This document shows, one piece after another, positions 19,501 to 28,891 of a stretch of 64,000 nt of DNA (its first letter is position 1; each line of letters begins with the position of its first letter). A model generated the notes under the pieces. The model did not search any database and was not told the DNA's origin. It was given only the letters and a program-made list of their open reading frames with translations. The translations under genes were made by a program, and so were the position numbers. Source of the DNA: Enterovibrio sp. JCM 19048 (GTDB taxonomy: Bacteria > Pseudomonadota > Gammaproteobacteria > Enterobacterales > Vibrionaceae); NCBI GenBank assembly GCA_001310415.1, contig BAXE01000001.1, forward strand, positions 62,001 through 126,000, read 5' to 3'.

Positions 19501-22500
19501 ATTACACCGCCGGATGACTATGCCGGTGAACTCACCATTCCGCTGACCATTGTCAGTGTCGACACCCGAAGCGGTGATACGGAAACCTCTTCAGCTTCGG
19601 TGCAGCTGGACGTAAAACCGCTGGTGGATTTACCCGCGCCGACCGGAGGTGAACAACCCAGCGATAACACGTTGGAGACGGCCTTCGAACTGGGTGTGAA
19701 TGGAACCAGTGGCCTGAATGATGAAACGCCACCGCAGCCTGTTGAGCCGGGGGATACCGAAGCCTTTTATGCAGGCCAAGCGCTGGAGGACGGTATTATC
19801 TCGCTCAATCTGAGCGGTTCGCTGGCAGACACGGACAGCGTGAACGGTGAAGAGACCATCACCTCCGCCATTCTGACCGTCGACCCTTCAATGGGTGTAT
19901 TTGTATTGCCAGATGACTCGGAAACCAACCTTCTGATGCTGGATGAGAGTGAGCTGGGCGATATTCGCTTTAAACCGGCTCAAGACTTCAGTGGTGAGGT
20001 AACTATTGATGCGCAAATCACCATTACGGATACGGCGACCACGGGCACAGACTCGCGGGACATCACCACAGAGCTGAAGCTCGATGTTACACCGGTTCAC
20101 GATGAAGTGACCTTCTCCCACGAAGGCGTCGAAGTGGCAGATGGCGACACCATCGAAATCGAAGCGACAGAAGACACCGGTATTTCCCTTGGGGATATCG
20201 GCGCTGAGTTCACCGATATCGATGGCTCTGAAAGCCTGGCATCTATTTCTATCGCCAATGTGCCGCAAGGCTTCACCCTTTCCGTGCCTGCGGTTAACGC
20301 GGGTAATGGACAGTGGATCATCCCGGCCAGTGCGGTCAGCGATTTGTCATCCCTGTCTGAAATCACCCTAAACCCGCCGAAAGACTTCAGTGGGGATGTG
20401 GATATTGTCCTCACCGTCTTCACGCAGGAAGAGGGACTGGCGTTTATCCAGGGTCAAAGCCAGCCAATCACAGTGAGCTTTGAAGCTGTGGCAGACGGTG
20501 CCAGCGCCTATGTGGAATCCGTAGTCACGGGTGATGAAGACACCGACATTGATATCGATATGGCAATCTCCGCGAAGGATGACAGGGATAGCCTGCCTGC
20601 CACGCAGCCGAGCGGCGTTTCCACCACGGAAAATGCCCCTGAAACATTGCTGATCACGATTTCTGGCGTACCAGATGGCGGCAAAATTGTCCTGCCAGTG
20701 GGCGTGACAGGAACAGTGACACCGGAAATTTCAGACGGTGGAGACATCGTCGTAACCGTCGACAGCACGCAGCTTGATGGACTCACTTTTGTGCCGCCAC
20801 AGGATGCCAATGGCCAGTTTGTGTTGGATTTGGCGATTCAGACCGTAGACAACGGCAATGAGTCGGCGGATGTGGTGAACAAGCAGGTGACGGTCAACGT
20901 CACGGCGATAAACGATGCACCGGTGAACATTTTGGCCGACAGCTACGAAGCGGAAGAAGACACAGTGCTGACCATCACAGACCTTGCGGTTCAGGATGTG
21001 GATGCCTTGATGGCTCGGGCACTGTCTTTGTTGAACTGGCTGTCGGTGCCGGCAGCATGTTGGATCTGGTCGGGGATGACCTCAACATCACCATCAGTGG
21101 CGAGGGCACCAATGTGCTGACGCTTGAAGGTGACCTTGATGCGATCAATGCGTTGTTGGCGCAGGGTGTGAACTATCAGTTCGCCGGAGAAAATACATCT
21201 GGTGACGATACCCTGACCATGACGACCCGCGACAGGGGGAATACCGGTCTGGGCGGACAGAAATTTGACCGCGATACGGTATCCATTGTTGTTGCACCAA
21301 AATCCGATATGCCAGAGCTTAGCTTTGCGCCACAACTGGCTTCCATGCGGGCTGCAACCGGTGCACTTATACCTCTGCTGGGGCTAATGGCGTCAGTTGT
21401 TGACCCAATTGACAACGAATTTACCCTCACATTCAGCGGTCTGGGTACCGTTGGAGAGCTGGTGGATGGCAATGGCGATACCATTGGCACAGATAATGGT
21501 GATGGCAGTTGGACATTTGATCAGGCTGAACTGCAAACGCTGACACTGGCTGATCTCAACCTGCGCTTCAGCGGCCAACCTGCTGGAGATGTAGTGGTGA
21601 CAGCCCGCTCTGATGTGGGTGATGGCGATCCTAAAGAAGCAGTTCTCACCATTGGTGTGAACATTGTTGATACCACAACGACACCTGTGCTGAATGATAC
21701 GGATAACAGTGCAGACAATCTGGTGGTTGACGACGCAAACAATACCCAACTGGTGGGCGGAGCGGGTGACGATGTTCTGGTTGGCGGACTCGGTGAAGAT
21801 ATTCTCATTGGCGGTGCTGGCGACGATGAAGCCTGGGGAGGCGATATCGGCGGCATGGGTGATGGAGAATCAGACACTTTTGCCTGGCAATCGGGGGATT
21901 TCGGCTCAGCGGGCAGCGCTGCCACCGATACCATCAAAGACTTCGAGCCGGGTATTGATGTGATTGATATCTCCGACGCATTCAGTACAGAGGGTGTGCT
22001 CACTTTCACCGATTTGGCGAACAGGCTGGATATCCAGACGGTGGGCAGTGATACCCACATTCAGGTCTTTGATAACGCAGGATCAGCGATTCAGAACATC
22101 ACTGTGGAAGGGCATACACTCAACGAGTTGCTCGGAATGGACGCAAGTTCGCTGACTCAGGATGAAGTGCTGGAGTCCATGTTAATGGCAGGGCAACTGG
22201 TGGTGTTCGATGCGACGAAAACCCAGTTCGGCACCGAAGCTGATGATGTCATGACAGCTGACGATAGCGGAGAGCAGCTCTTTGCCGGTGATGGCGACGA
22301 CACGCTGACCGGTGGATTAGGCGATGACATTCTGGTGGGCGGCTCAGGTGATGATACGTTAACCGGCGGAGCAGGTGATGATGTGTTTGCCTGGGGCGCG
22401 TCAGATGTGGATGCGGCAACCCTAACTAAAGATGAAGTCACAGATTTCGAAGTGGGTGACAGTGTCACTGGTGACAAGCTGGATATCTCTGCCTTGCTGC

Positions 22501-22730
22501 CAGAGACAGTCGGCAGTGGGTCGACCATTGAAGAGCTTCTTGACTACATCCGTCCTGAAGTGACCAGCGAAGGCTTGACCCTGCACGTATCGCAAACAGC
22601 CAACGGGACAGAAGTTCAGGACATTGTCCTACGGGATATTGGGCTGTCAGATCTGGGATTGAGTGCCGGCGCAACCGGCACACAAATCCTCGATGAGCTG
22701 GTTCAACAACAAACGCTCAAGCTGGATTAG
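13579..22730 (+). CDS. Giant LapA-type RTX adhesin with retention module, seven frameshifts
   Basis: Restored length is about 3052 aa. The N-terminus is a retention module: QVQGQAYVV, ISATFNPDA, then VDPTEVFEEAAAGENAGS, whose Ala-Ala-Gly (about residues 125-127) matches the dialanine site cut by LapG proteases, followed by FIVVNYNYDSTLTEAGFDT. The middle is a long series of T1SS-143/cadherin-like beta domains with VTDxDGDxS motifs. The end has RTX nonapeptides (GGAGDD, GGLGDD, GGSGDD at about 21760-21840 and 22280-22390) and a type I secretion C-terminus. Such proteins stay in an outer-membrane pore and hold cells to surfaces until LapG cuts them. Breaks lie near 15773, 16329, 16711, 18485, 18673, 19288 and 21006. 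No TolC, ABC, LapD or LapG gene is in the window. Confidence 0.9.
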
Positions 22731-22750
22731 CCTTCGGCCATCGCACCAAA

Positions 22751-22777
22751 AGCACCGCTTAACGGCGGTGCTTTTTT
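22751..22777 (+). terminator. Rho-independent terminator of the adhesin gene
   Basis: Perfect 8-bp stem AGCACCGC / GCGGTGCT followed by six T, 20 bases after the stop. Confidence 0.92.
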
Positions 22778-22837
22778 GTAGCCATTCGCCCGTCGAAGCG
22801 CTAAGTTTATGCCACCGAAACGTCAGAAGAAGAAAGA

Positions 22838-23577
22838 ATGAAGACACTATTCGCTCACCGGGGGATGTCAGCCCTCGCACCTGAAAATACCCTTGCCGCG
22901 TTCAACCTGTGCCCGGAATATGGACTTTCCTGGGTGGAAGTGGATGTCGATGTACTGGCCGATGGTACCGTGGTGGTCAGCCATGATGACACGCTGGACC
23001 GCTGCACCAACCGCACTGGCAGTCTGTATGACCTGACCTTCGAAGACTTGCAGGACATCGATGCAGGCAGCTGGTTCGGTGATGACTTTATCGGGGAACC
23101 TCTACCTACCTTTACTCAGTTTATTGAGCTGGTGAACAAGCACAAACTCAATATCAATGTGGAAATAAAATCCTGCACGGCGGGATGGGAACACACCGAA
23201 AAGCTGATTGACGGCGTGATTAACGGGCTGAAAAAGCTCAACCGTTACAGCGATTTACTGGTTTCCTGTTTCAACCCGCTGGCGCTGGCAGAATTCAAGC
23301 GCAGAAGCCGGATACGGCAGTTGCCTGTCTGTTTGAAAAAGAAACCCTGCAGCAGGACTGGTTGTCGATTTTGCAGGCCTGCCACGCGGAAGCAATCCAC
23401 GTAGAAAACGATGGCCTCACCAAAGAAATGGTGCATGAAATGAAGCACCATGGATACGCCGTAAACGTTTATACCGTGAACGATCTTGCCCGTGCCAACC
23501 AGCTGTTCAACTGGGGTGTAGACGGTGTGTTCACCGATGTTGGCCATTTGTTCCCGTCACGTTACCGCCACGGCTAG
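22838..23577 (+). CDS. Glycerophosphodiester phosphodiesterase, one frameshift
   Basis: Restored length is 246 aa. GDPD motifs are clear: FAHRGMSALAPENT (catalytic HRG and ENT), WVEVDVDVLADG (metal Glu/Asp), VVSHDDTLDR (second catalytic His), NVEIKSC near the middle and a late DGVFTD. It hydrolyses glycerophosphodiesters to glycerol-3-phosphate and an alcohol. There is no signal peptide, so it is the cytosolic UgpQ-like type. The frame breaks near 23297 (EFKR then KPDTAVACLFEKE); one base restores it. It is probably monocistronic. Confidence 0.9.
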
Positions 23578-23709
23578 CCATTATCAGCGATAGGTATAAC
23601 GGATTGAATCTATAACTACCAACGATTATACTATCGCCATACCTCTCGTAGACTGTTCCCAACAGGTGAGGCAAAGATCTCGAACCGCAAAAACAAAAAG
23701 GGGATAGTC

Positions 23710-24186
23710 ATGACAAGCATTAATATCGGTATCAAAGAACAAGATCGGATTGCTATCGCAGAAGGCCTGAAGCGTCTGCTAGCAGATTCTTACACCCTGT
23801 ACCTCCAAACCCATAACTTCCACTGGAATGTTACCGGCAAACAATTCCGTGAACTGCATGTGATGTTTGAAGAGCAGTACAACGAAATGGCACTGGCCGT
23901 GGATGAAGTGGCTGAACGTATTCGTACACTGGGTTTGGCTGCACCGGGCACTTACAAGGCATTTGCAGAGTTAAGCGCCATCAAAGAGGTGGATGGTGTG
24001 CCGTCCTCAAGTGAAATGGTCGATATTCTTACCCAAGGTCACGAGCAAGTCGTACGCACGGCACGCGAAGTGCTGAAAATCGCCCAAAGTGCAGATGATG
24101 AATCTTCCGCGTCACTGGTTTCAGACCGTATGCGTGTCCACGAAAAAACCGCCTGGATGCTCCGCGCCCTACGTGAAAACGACTAA
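23710..24186 (+). CDS. dps: Dps-family ferritin-like DNA-protection protein
   Basis: This 158-aa protein has the Dps ferroxidase signature [17 protein letters not shown]-x-LH-x-MFEEQY, with the intersubunit His, Asp/Glu and Trp of the family. Dps forms dodecamers that oxidise Fe2+ with H2O2 and may bind DNA. The N-terminal tail is short and barely basic, so strong DNA binding is uncertain. AAAAGGGGA precedes the ATG. Upstream (23580-23650) is AT-rich; I looked for an OxyR pattern and did not find the right spacing. Confidence 0.93.
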   Translation: MTSINIGIKEQDRIAIAEGLKRLLADSYTLYLQTHNFHWNVTGKQFRELHVMFEEQYNEMALAVDEVAERIRTLGLAAPGTYKAFAELSAIKEVDGVPSSSEMVDILTQGHEQVVRTAREVLKIAQSADDESSASLVSDRMRVHEKTAWMLRALREND

Positions 24187-24227
24187 ACCGTAAAGATTAA
24201 AAGCAAGCAATGTTCCGTAAGACAAAA

Positions 24228-24249
24228 GGCCGCCGGTTGGCGGTCTTTG
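24228..24249 (+). terminator. Terminator-like hairpin after dps
   Basis: GGCCGCC / GGCGGTC stem (one G-U pair) with a GGTT loop, followed by TTTGTGTGTTT. The T tract is imperfect. Confidence 0.65.
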
Positions 24250-24359
24250 TGTGTTTGGGCTCTTTGTTTATCCGTTTATCCAAGTGGCAAATTAGATGCG
24301 GAGCTTCGAAGTATTTTGGGACATTTACCTTGTCGTGGAAGTGGAAAATGGTCTTGGTT

Positions 24360-24396
24360 CTTCCCCCTTTTTAAGGGGGAAGTTAGATGGGGGTTT
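24360..24396 (+). repeat. REP-like palindromic repeat, copy 1
   Basis: A hairpin CTTCCCCC-TTTTTA-GGGGGAAG followed by TTAGATGGGGG. A near-identical copy lies in the opposite orientation at 27505-27540, on the far side of the AT-rich islet. The surrounding 24187-24524 stretch otherwise holds only the dps terminator and a small palindrome (AATCTAA / TTAGATT near 24460-24476). Confidence 0.7.
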
Positions 24397-24524
24397 TGGC
24401 TCTTTGCGTTTCGGTTGTGCTAACTGGAAAGTGGACAGAAGACAGTTAGAGTTAAAAATCTAAACCGTTAGATTAGGATAACTAAAACTATGGCGACGCT
24501 CGTCCTGACAAAAGTGACGGGCTT

Positions 24525-24579
24525 GTTCAACACCCAAATAAAGTGTCGGCTGCGCGACACTTATTCTTATTTGTTAGCA
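24525..24579 (-). repeat. attC-like recombination site (short)
   Basis: Read on the minus strand, this begins with GCTAAC four bases after the stop of the nuclease gene and ends in GTTGAAC, which fits the GTTRRRY core. Between them the arms pair (AACAAATAA / TTATTTGGGTGTT outside, AAGTGTCG / CGACACTT inside). At 55 bases it sits at the short end for attC sites. Its inner stem could instead be a simple terminator, hence moderate confidence. Confidence 0.55.
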
Positions 24580-24582
24580 TAA

Positions 24583-26042
24583 TTAAGGCACGACATCCGT
24601 CAGCTCTTTGATCGCATTGCTTAAATAGTCCGGACGTAAAATATCGATGTCTAGACTTTCCAAGTGTTGTTGGAAATCAAATTTCATTGTTGGAGTATCT
24701 TGATCTGCTTCCTTAGCATGTTCTAAGACCTTGGCAAAGGTCAAGTCTGACCTTTTGATAACAGAACATAAATAATCGAATGATATAAAATAAATATTTT
24801 TCAGTGGAATACGAGCGTCATTAAAAATACCTTTATAAATCTCATCTATAGCTTCCTTTGCAATAGAATCGTAAAATGCTTGCCCACTACCTAAATAAAG
24901 CTCTTTATACGTAACAACTAAGAGATAATTATTTTTTTATGATCAAGGGAAGATATACCATGCTGATAAATATGATTATTAAGACTATTAGCTTGCTTAA
25001 TTGCTTTTAATGCACTTGACTTAACTTTTCCTAAAATCACTTTTGGATCATCAGATACTTTACCTAAGTATGGAAGCTCTACTCCTTTAGCATCTATAAA
25101 AATGCTACTCTCTTGTTCCGTAATAACGAAATCAACAACTCCCACTCCTTTAGGCAAATCTTTTTTCAGGGCATTTTCTTCCAAGTAAGTACATTCAGAA
25201 TAAACCAGACCATGTTTAAGATAGGACTCGAAAATTTTGCCAAAACTATCCATAAAGTACTCTGGATCATCTAACTTTAGCAAGTTATAAATATACTGTT
25301 CAATTGTACGTAAAAGGACATAGATATTAACGCAGGTATATTTTTCTTTATACTTTATCAATGGAAAATTTAAAAATGGCGTTTGTTCATACCATTCAGA
25401 ATAAGTACCATTTGAGAAATCATTTTTCTTGATTAGTTGCTTAGCTTGAAAAATATCGATTGAAAGCAGATCTAATGTTTTTTGAATATTGTCTCTTCCT
25501 AACTTATCAAAGACTATTTCAAAGTCATTTATCGATATCGTTTTATTATATTTTTGAAATGCCGCGTATATAACTAGGCAACATTTATTGAAGTCCTTAA
25601 CATCAATACTTGTCATAGACTTAAACTTTGTTTTCAACCTATGATTCTCTGGCAACTCGGAAAAAAGTCTATGATTGGTTGCTACGCTTGTTGCAGATAG
25701 TTGCTTTTGATAAATAAATTGCTGAAAAGCAATATTACGCATCATGTTCCTAAAATGAGTAACCTCTGTTGGCATTTTTACTAAATTACCCAAATCATAG
25801 GCAGTATCCAGAATCCTCATAAATTTTTTATCTGATAAAGCTTTCGAAGATTGTGGGTGGACACGATTTTCTAAAAAATTCCATTTCAAAATGAGCATAA
25901 TTAGCCAAGGATGACGTCGTAACCTTTCTACATCGTCTTTCACGTTGGCATTCATATATCCGTATAAAGCATCTGCCAAATCGGCGGCATCATAGCCTCG
26001 AAGCAAACTTTTAACTTTTTTGATTTTTCTTTGATACTGCAT
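24583..26042 (-). CDS. PD-(D/E)XK-like nuclease of unknown family, one frameshift
   Basis: Restored length is 486 aa. The start is taken at ATG 26042 (a TTG lies four codons upstream); SD is weak, as is common in integron cassettes. The first 230 residues are helical with no recognised domain. Around residues 270-330 lies a candidate restriction-endonuclease-like core: Glu in FGKIFESYLKHGL, Asp in GVGVVDFVI, then SIFIDAKGVE, giving an E...D...(D)xK pattern. The frame breaks at about 24935 in a run of seven A; one extra A joins HKK to NNYLLVVTYKELY and carries the protein to 24583. Codon use is AT-rich, unlike the chromosome. The gene lies between two attC-like sites, so it is a probable mobile cassette. 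An anti-phage or nucleic-acid role is inferred from fold and context only. Confidence 0.65.
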
Positions 26043-26066
26043 ACTTTCTACCAACTTTATAAATTA

Positions 26067-26147
26067 TGCTAACGCTTGCCATAAACGGCGAGCGATTTTT
26101 GCGAGTCCAGCCCCCGCAGGGGGCGATGTTTGATGGCCTTGTTAGGT
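26067..26147 (-). repeat. attC recombination site (integron cassette)
   Basis: On the minus strand it opens with ACCTAAC (RYYYAAC) overlapping the stop of the HEPN gene and closes with GTTAGCA. The outer arms CTAAC...GCCATCAAAC and the complement of the far end CTAAC...GCCATAAAC pair with one extrahelical base, the hallmark used by integrases to pick a strand. A central GC hairpin GCCCCC-GCA-GGGGGC lies at 26110-26124. Length 81 bases, well within the attC range. Confidence 0.8.
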
Positions 26148-27145
26148 TTCGGCGTTGCCAATTTTTCGTTTGAATTTACGAAGAAGATGTTTGTCGTTAG
26201 CGTCAGCATAAAGCCTTTGAATAGTATCTGGGTCTGTAACGTCAGCTTTGCCCAACATTTTCCCATATACTCCATACCTTTCTTTAGCTTGTGCTTTCTC
26301 AAGCCCTGCCAAAACTAACCTGATAGATTCAACTGCGGCTAAATATCGTTCGGCAATTTCACATAGATCGCGAGTCTTTATGTTGGATATAATATATCGA
26401 TGTATTACTCGATTCCTCAACTGATATAGAGAGCTTAGCTCATTAAATGATTCATTATCAATAACACCATTGTCCAAAGCGCGCTCATATATCTTGCGCT
26501 CCATGATTCCACGTTCATCGTCAGCCTGATAAAAATACTTAACATCAATATCATTACTTTGAGATGATATTTGTTTAGCGATTACAATGCTTAATCTAAG
26601 GTATGCATCTATTTGATTAGCAGAAATAGCAATTATTTCGATGAAAGAACCTGATTCAATAGCCGAATGTAGCAAGTCATGCGAAGCGGCTAAGGAGGCA
26701 TTAAACCTGTCGAATTTATCAAGGTCAGCTGCAAGCTTACGGTCTGACTCGTGAACGATCACAACCGAGTTTAGAATGGACTTAACCACTTTAAGTTGTT
26801 CCTTTATACGAGCATCACCTTTCAATGCTGCATCATAAATGTACTTCCCTATCAAGCCTGATCGCCTAAAGCGCCGTGATAGAGGTGAGTACAGAACTCG
26901 GAATCATCCAAATTAGACTCTATCCAGTCCAGTTTTTTAATGCCTTGTGGGTTAGCATTAGCAACGCTAGGAGCTAATTCCTCCAAAGGGTAGCAACTCA
27001 GCTGAAAGCAGCCTATCGAATCGTCGTAAGGCTGAAAACTATACGGTGAAGACTCTTCTTCATCTCTAAAGGCGGAATTTAGATACTGCCAATCTATTGG
27101 AATCCGTATTAGCAAGATACCTGTTGGTTCAGTCCAGTGCTTCAT
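26142..27145 (-). CDS. HEPN-domain protein with N-terminal module, probable frameshift
   Basis: Two overlapping frames are present: 27145-26852 (97 aa) and 26855-26142 (237 aa, TTG start overlapping the first stop). Inserting one T in GGCTTGATA joins them into 334 aa (GDQA-LIGKYIYDAAL). Given the many other single-base losses I prefer one protein; an overlapping two-gene toxin-antitoxin layout is the alternative. The first 90 residues (EPTGILLIRIPIDWQYLN, YSFQPYDDSIGCFQLSCYPL) form an unrecognised beta-rich module. The C-terminal part is helical and carries QLRNRVIHRYI, an exact RNxxxH HEPN motif. HEPN proteins are often RNases in toxin-antitoxin or abortive-infection systems. It lies in an attC-bounded cassette. 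Confidence 0.7.
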
Positions 27146-27167
27146 TTCTATGTTATACCTATTGAAA

Positions 27168-27174
27168 ACCTAAC
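27168..27174 (-). other. Candidate upstream cassette core site (GTTAGGT)
   Basis: On the minus strand GTTAGGT fits GTTRRRY and lies 23 bases upstream of the HEPN gene, where the recombination point of the first cassette should be. The rest of an attC or attI is not recognisable; a hairpin (GGGCAA / TTGCCC, 27186-27198) and the MITE-like element follow directly. Confidence 0.45.
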
Positions 27175-27199
27175 AGCTTATTAGCGGGCAACTTGCCCG

Positions 27200-27331
27200 T
27201 TTAGTACAAATCCGGGACGCCCGATTAGTCCGCGTACACTTGCGCCAGCTTACCATATAGCTACTTAAAATCAGTGAGTTAAGTTTTATGGTTGCAACTT
27301 GAATGGGATAAAACGGGCGTCCCGTACTAAA
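27200..27331. mobile_element. MITE-like element with terminal inverted repeats
   Basis: TTTAGTAC plus GGGACGCCCG (27200-27207, 27214-27223) is mirrored by CGGGCGTCCC plus GTACTAAA (27314-27331); the left copy has six extra bases between the two blocks. The 132-base span has no convincing ORF, so it would be non-autonomous. A short hairpin (GGGCAA / TTGCCC) abuts the left end. No target-site duplication could be set with confidence. The rest of 27332-27691 holds a REP-like repeat and a terminator. Confidence 0.5.
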
Positions 27332-27504
27332 AACCAGCTCATTTTTACTATATACATTGCACTGTATATTTATACAGATTAAATGCATGAGAAAAATTTA
27401 GACTATGTGGGATGATTCGAGCACTCGGATGGTCAAAGCGCTAACTTACTTTGGGGCATAAACGTGCCAGAGCTGATCGGCCTGACACGAGGCGGGGCAA
27501 AACC

Positions 27505-27540
27505 AACCCCATCCTAACCTTCCCCTTGAAAAGGGGAAGG
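27505..27540 (-). repeat. REP-like palindromic repeat, copy 2 (inverted)
   Basis: On the minus strand CCTTCCCCTTTTCAAGGGG, AAGG and TTAGGATGGGG closely match copy 1 at 24360-24396. The two copies face each other across the cassette islet. Confidence 0.7.
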
Positions 27541-27642
27541 GACTAAATGCTGTAGGCGCATTTAGGTTTTGGGGCAATACTGAGCTGGGTGTATTCCCCA
27601 TTTTTGCCTTGCGTTTGAAAATGGGAAACAGCCAAGAGCTAA

Positions 27643-27670
27643 AAAGATAAGACCGTCATACGACGGCCTT
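27643..27670 (-). terminator. Rho-independent terminator of the SpoU-type gene
   Basis: On the minus strand the stem AAGGCCGTC / GACGGTCTT (one G-U pair) is followed by ATCTTTTT, 22 bases beyond the stop of the methyltransferase gene. Confidence 0.82.
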
Positions 27671-27691
27671 ATTGGTATCCGGTTGGGCGGT

Positions 27692-28216
27692 TTACGCCAT
27701 CTCGGTGCAAGCTTTTACCTTGAGGCGGTTCCGGTTGTCACGGCTTTGCTTAATCAGCTCATCACCTTGCATCATATCGTCTGATTTCGCCAAACGGTCA
27801 TACAACAGAACGTTGACGGTGGCGGCGAGGTTCATACAGCCAACAGTAGGCACGTAGACGACGTGATCGGCTCTGTCGGCAATCGCCTGTGGAATGGAGC
27901 CGTCTTCGGGGCCAAAGATGTAGATAGCTTTTTCAGGATGCTCGAAATAAGGCAATGGCGTCGCGCCCAAGGCCAGTTCGACACACACTACTTTCGTATC
28001 GGCGGGTAAATCATCCAGAACACATTCGACATTCACCAGCGGGATGTTATCCACCATGGTTTTTGTATCTGTGGTGAATTTCATTGCGCGGTCGTAACGC
28101 ACTCCTGTGTAAGTCACGGCATCTGCCTGATAACAGCCTGCCGCGCGCATGACAGCGCCGACGTTTTCAGGGCTCTTAGGGTTAATTAAACCAATTACGG
28201 TGCGTGACTCTTTCAT
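27692..28216 (-). CDS. SpoU/TrmH-family RNA 2'-O-methyltransferase
   Basis: This 174-aa SPOUT protein has the three knot motifs: GLINPKSPENVGAVMRAAG (motif 1 with the Asn and Arg), IFGPEDGSIPQ (motif 2) and VPTVGCMNLAATVNVLLYDR (motif 3). The last replaces the usual IPM-x-G-x-xxSLNVSxA with NLAATVNV, seen in a subset of the family. There is no extra RNA-binding domain, so it resembles TrmL-like short members. The RNA target is not known from sequence. The ATG at 28216 has only a weak SD. Confidence 0.88.
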   Translation of the reverse strand: MKESRTVIGLINPKSPENVGAVMRAAGCYQADAVTYTGVRYDRAMKFTTDTKTMVDNIPLVNVECVLDDLPADTKVVCVELALGATPLPYFEHPEKAIYIFGPEDGSIPQAIADRADHVVYVPTVGCMNLAATVNVLLYDRLAKSDDMMQGDELIKQSRDNRNRLKVKACTEMA

Positions 28217-28316
28217 CGGGTGTCTCTGTTACGTTTTGGGGCAATAGCACGAAAGGGCGGCATTCTAACAAATGCCGCAGGTGATTGGCATCTTCAAGGC
28301 GGGCGTTATTTCCGGC

Positions 28317-28690
28317 TTAGCTGATCAGCCAGTTAACAGCATCATCATGCGAGGTGAATGAACGGATATCACCATGAACAAACCAGCTACCTACTTTGGC
28401 CGCCAAATCCTGCCATTCGTGTTTGCCGTAAATAGCAATCTTGTCAAAGCTAGGGCCGTGGGTAATACCCAGTTTGAAATCATCCACGCCGCGCGAAGCT
28501 CCCAGCCTTCAAATTCAGTGGCATCAAACAACACCTTTACGCGGGGTTCATTCACTTTGACCAGTGCTGCTTCCAGGATCGGAACCATGCGTTCGTAATC
28601 TTCGTGGGTCAGTTTTCCTGTCGCTTTGATGGAGACAAAGAACGCATTCCCAACCCTGTCCAGACCAATTAGAAGCCCGTGCTTACTCAT
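28317..28690 (-). CDS. SpoIIAA/STAS-like protein, one frameshift
   Basis: Restored length is 124 aa. It starts at ATG 28690 behind a consensus AGGAGG. It has the SpoIIAA-like (DUF3478) pattern: GLLIGLDRVGNAFFVSIKATGKLTHEDYERM, then VKVLFDATEFEGWELRAAWDD and a late WFVHGDIRSFTSHDDAVNWL. Family members have a STAS fold that may bind lipids or act in anti-sigma systems; the role is unknown. The frame breaks near 28476, where GCGTGGGATGAT reads GCGTGGATGAT. Confidence 0.85.
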
Positions 28691-28891
28691 ATCCAGCCTC
28701 CTGTTTACGTATTTTTTACAATGACACTTGGAGTCATGCAAGGCGAAGTCCAAGTAAAACAACGGTTACATTGAGTGTGGCGAATTCGCAGGTTTAATTT
28801 TGTTAATCTTATGTTGCATTTTTAGCGGGTGCGCATCGGCTTCAACCACTCTAATGTTAGTAGCACGTAGACCACACCGGAGCGTGACGTT

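Noticed and set aside
21750-22400. Short regularly spaced repeats that could suggest a CRISPR array or tandem DNA repeat
   Set aside because: They are in-frame GGxGxDD nonapeptide codons of the RTX region, with no spacer structure.
23580-23650. Possible OxyR site upstream of dps
   Set aside because: ATAG and CTAT half-motifs occur but not at the seven-base spacing of the OxyR consensus.
27170-27388. A 72-codon minus-strand ORF at the cassette edge
   Set aside because: It runs through the inverted repeats of the MITE-like element and has no ribosome-binding site or plausible domain.
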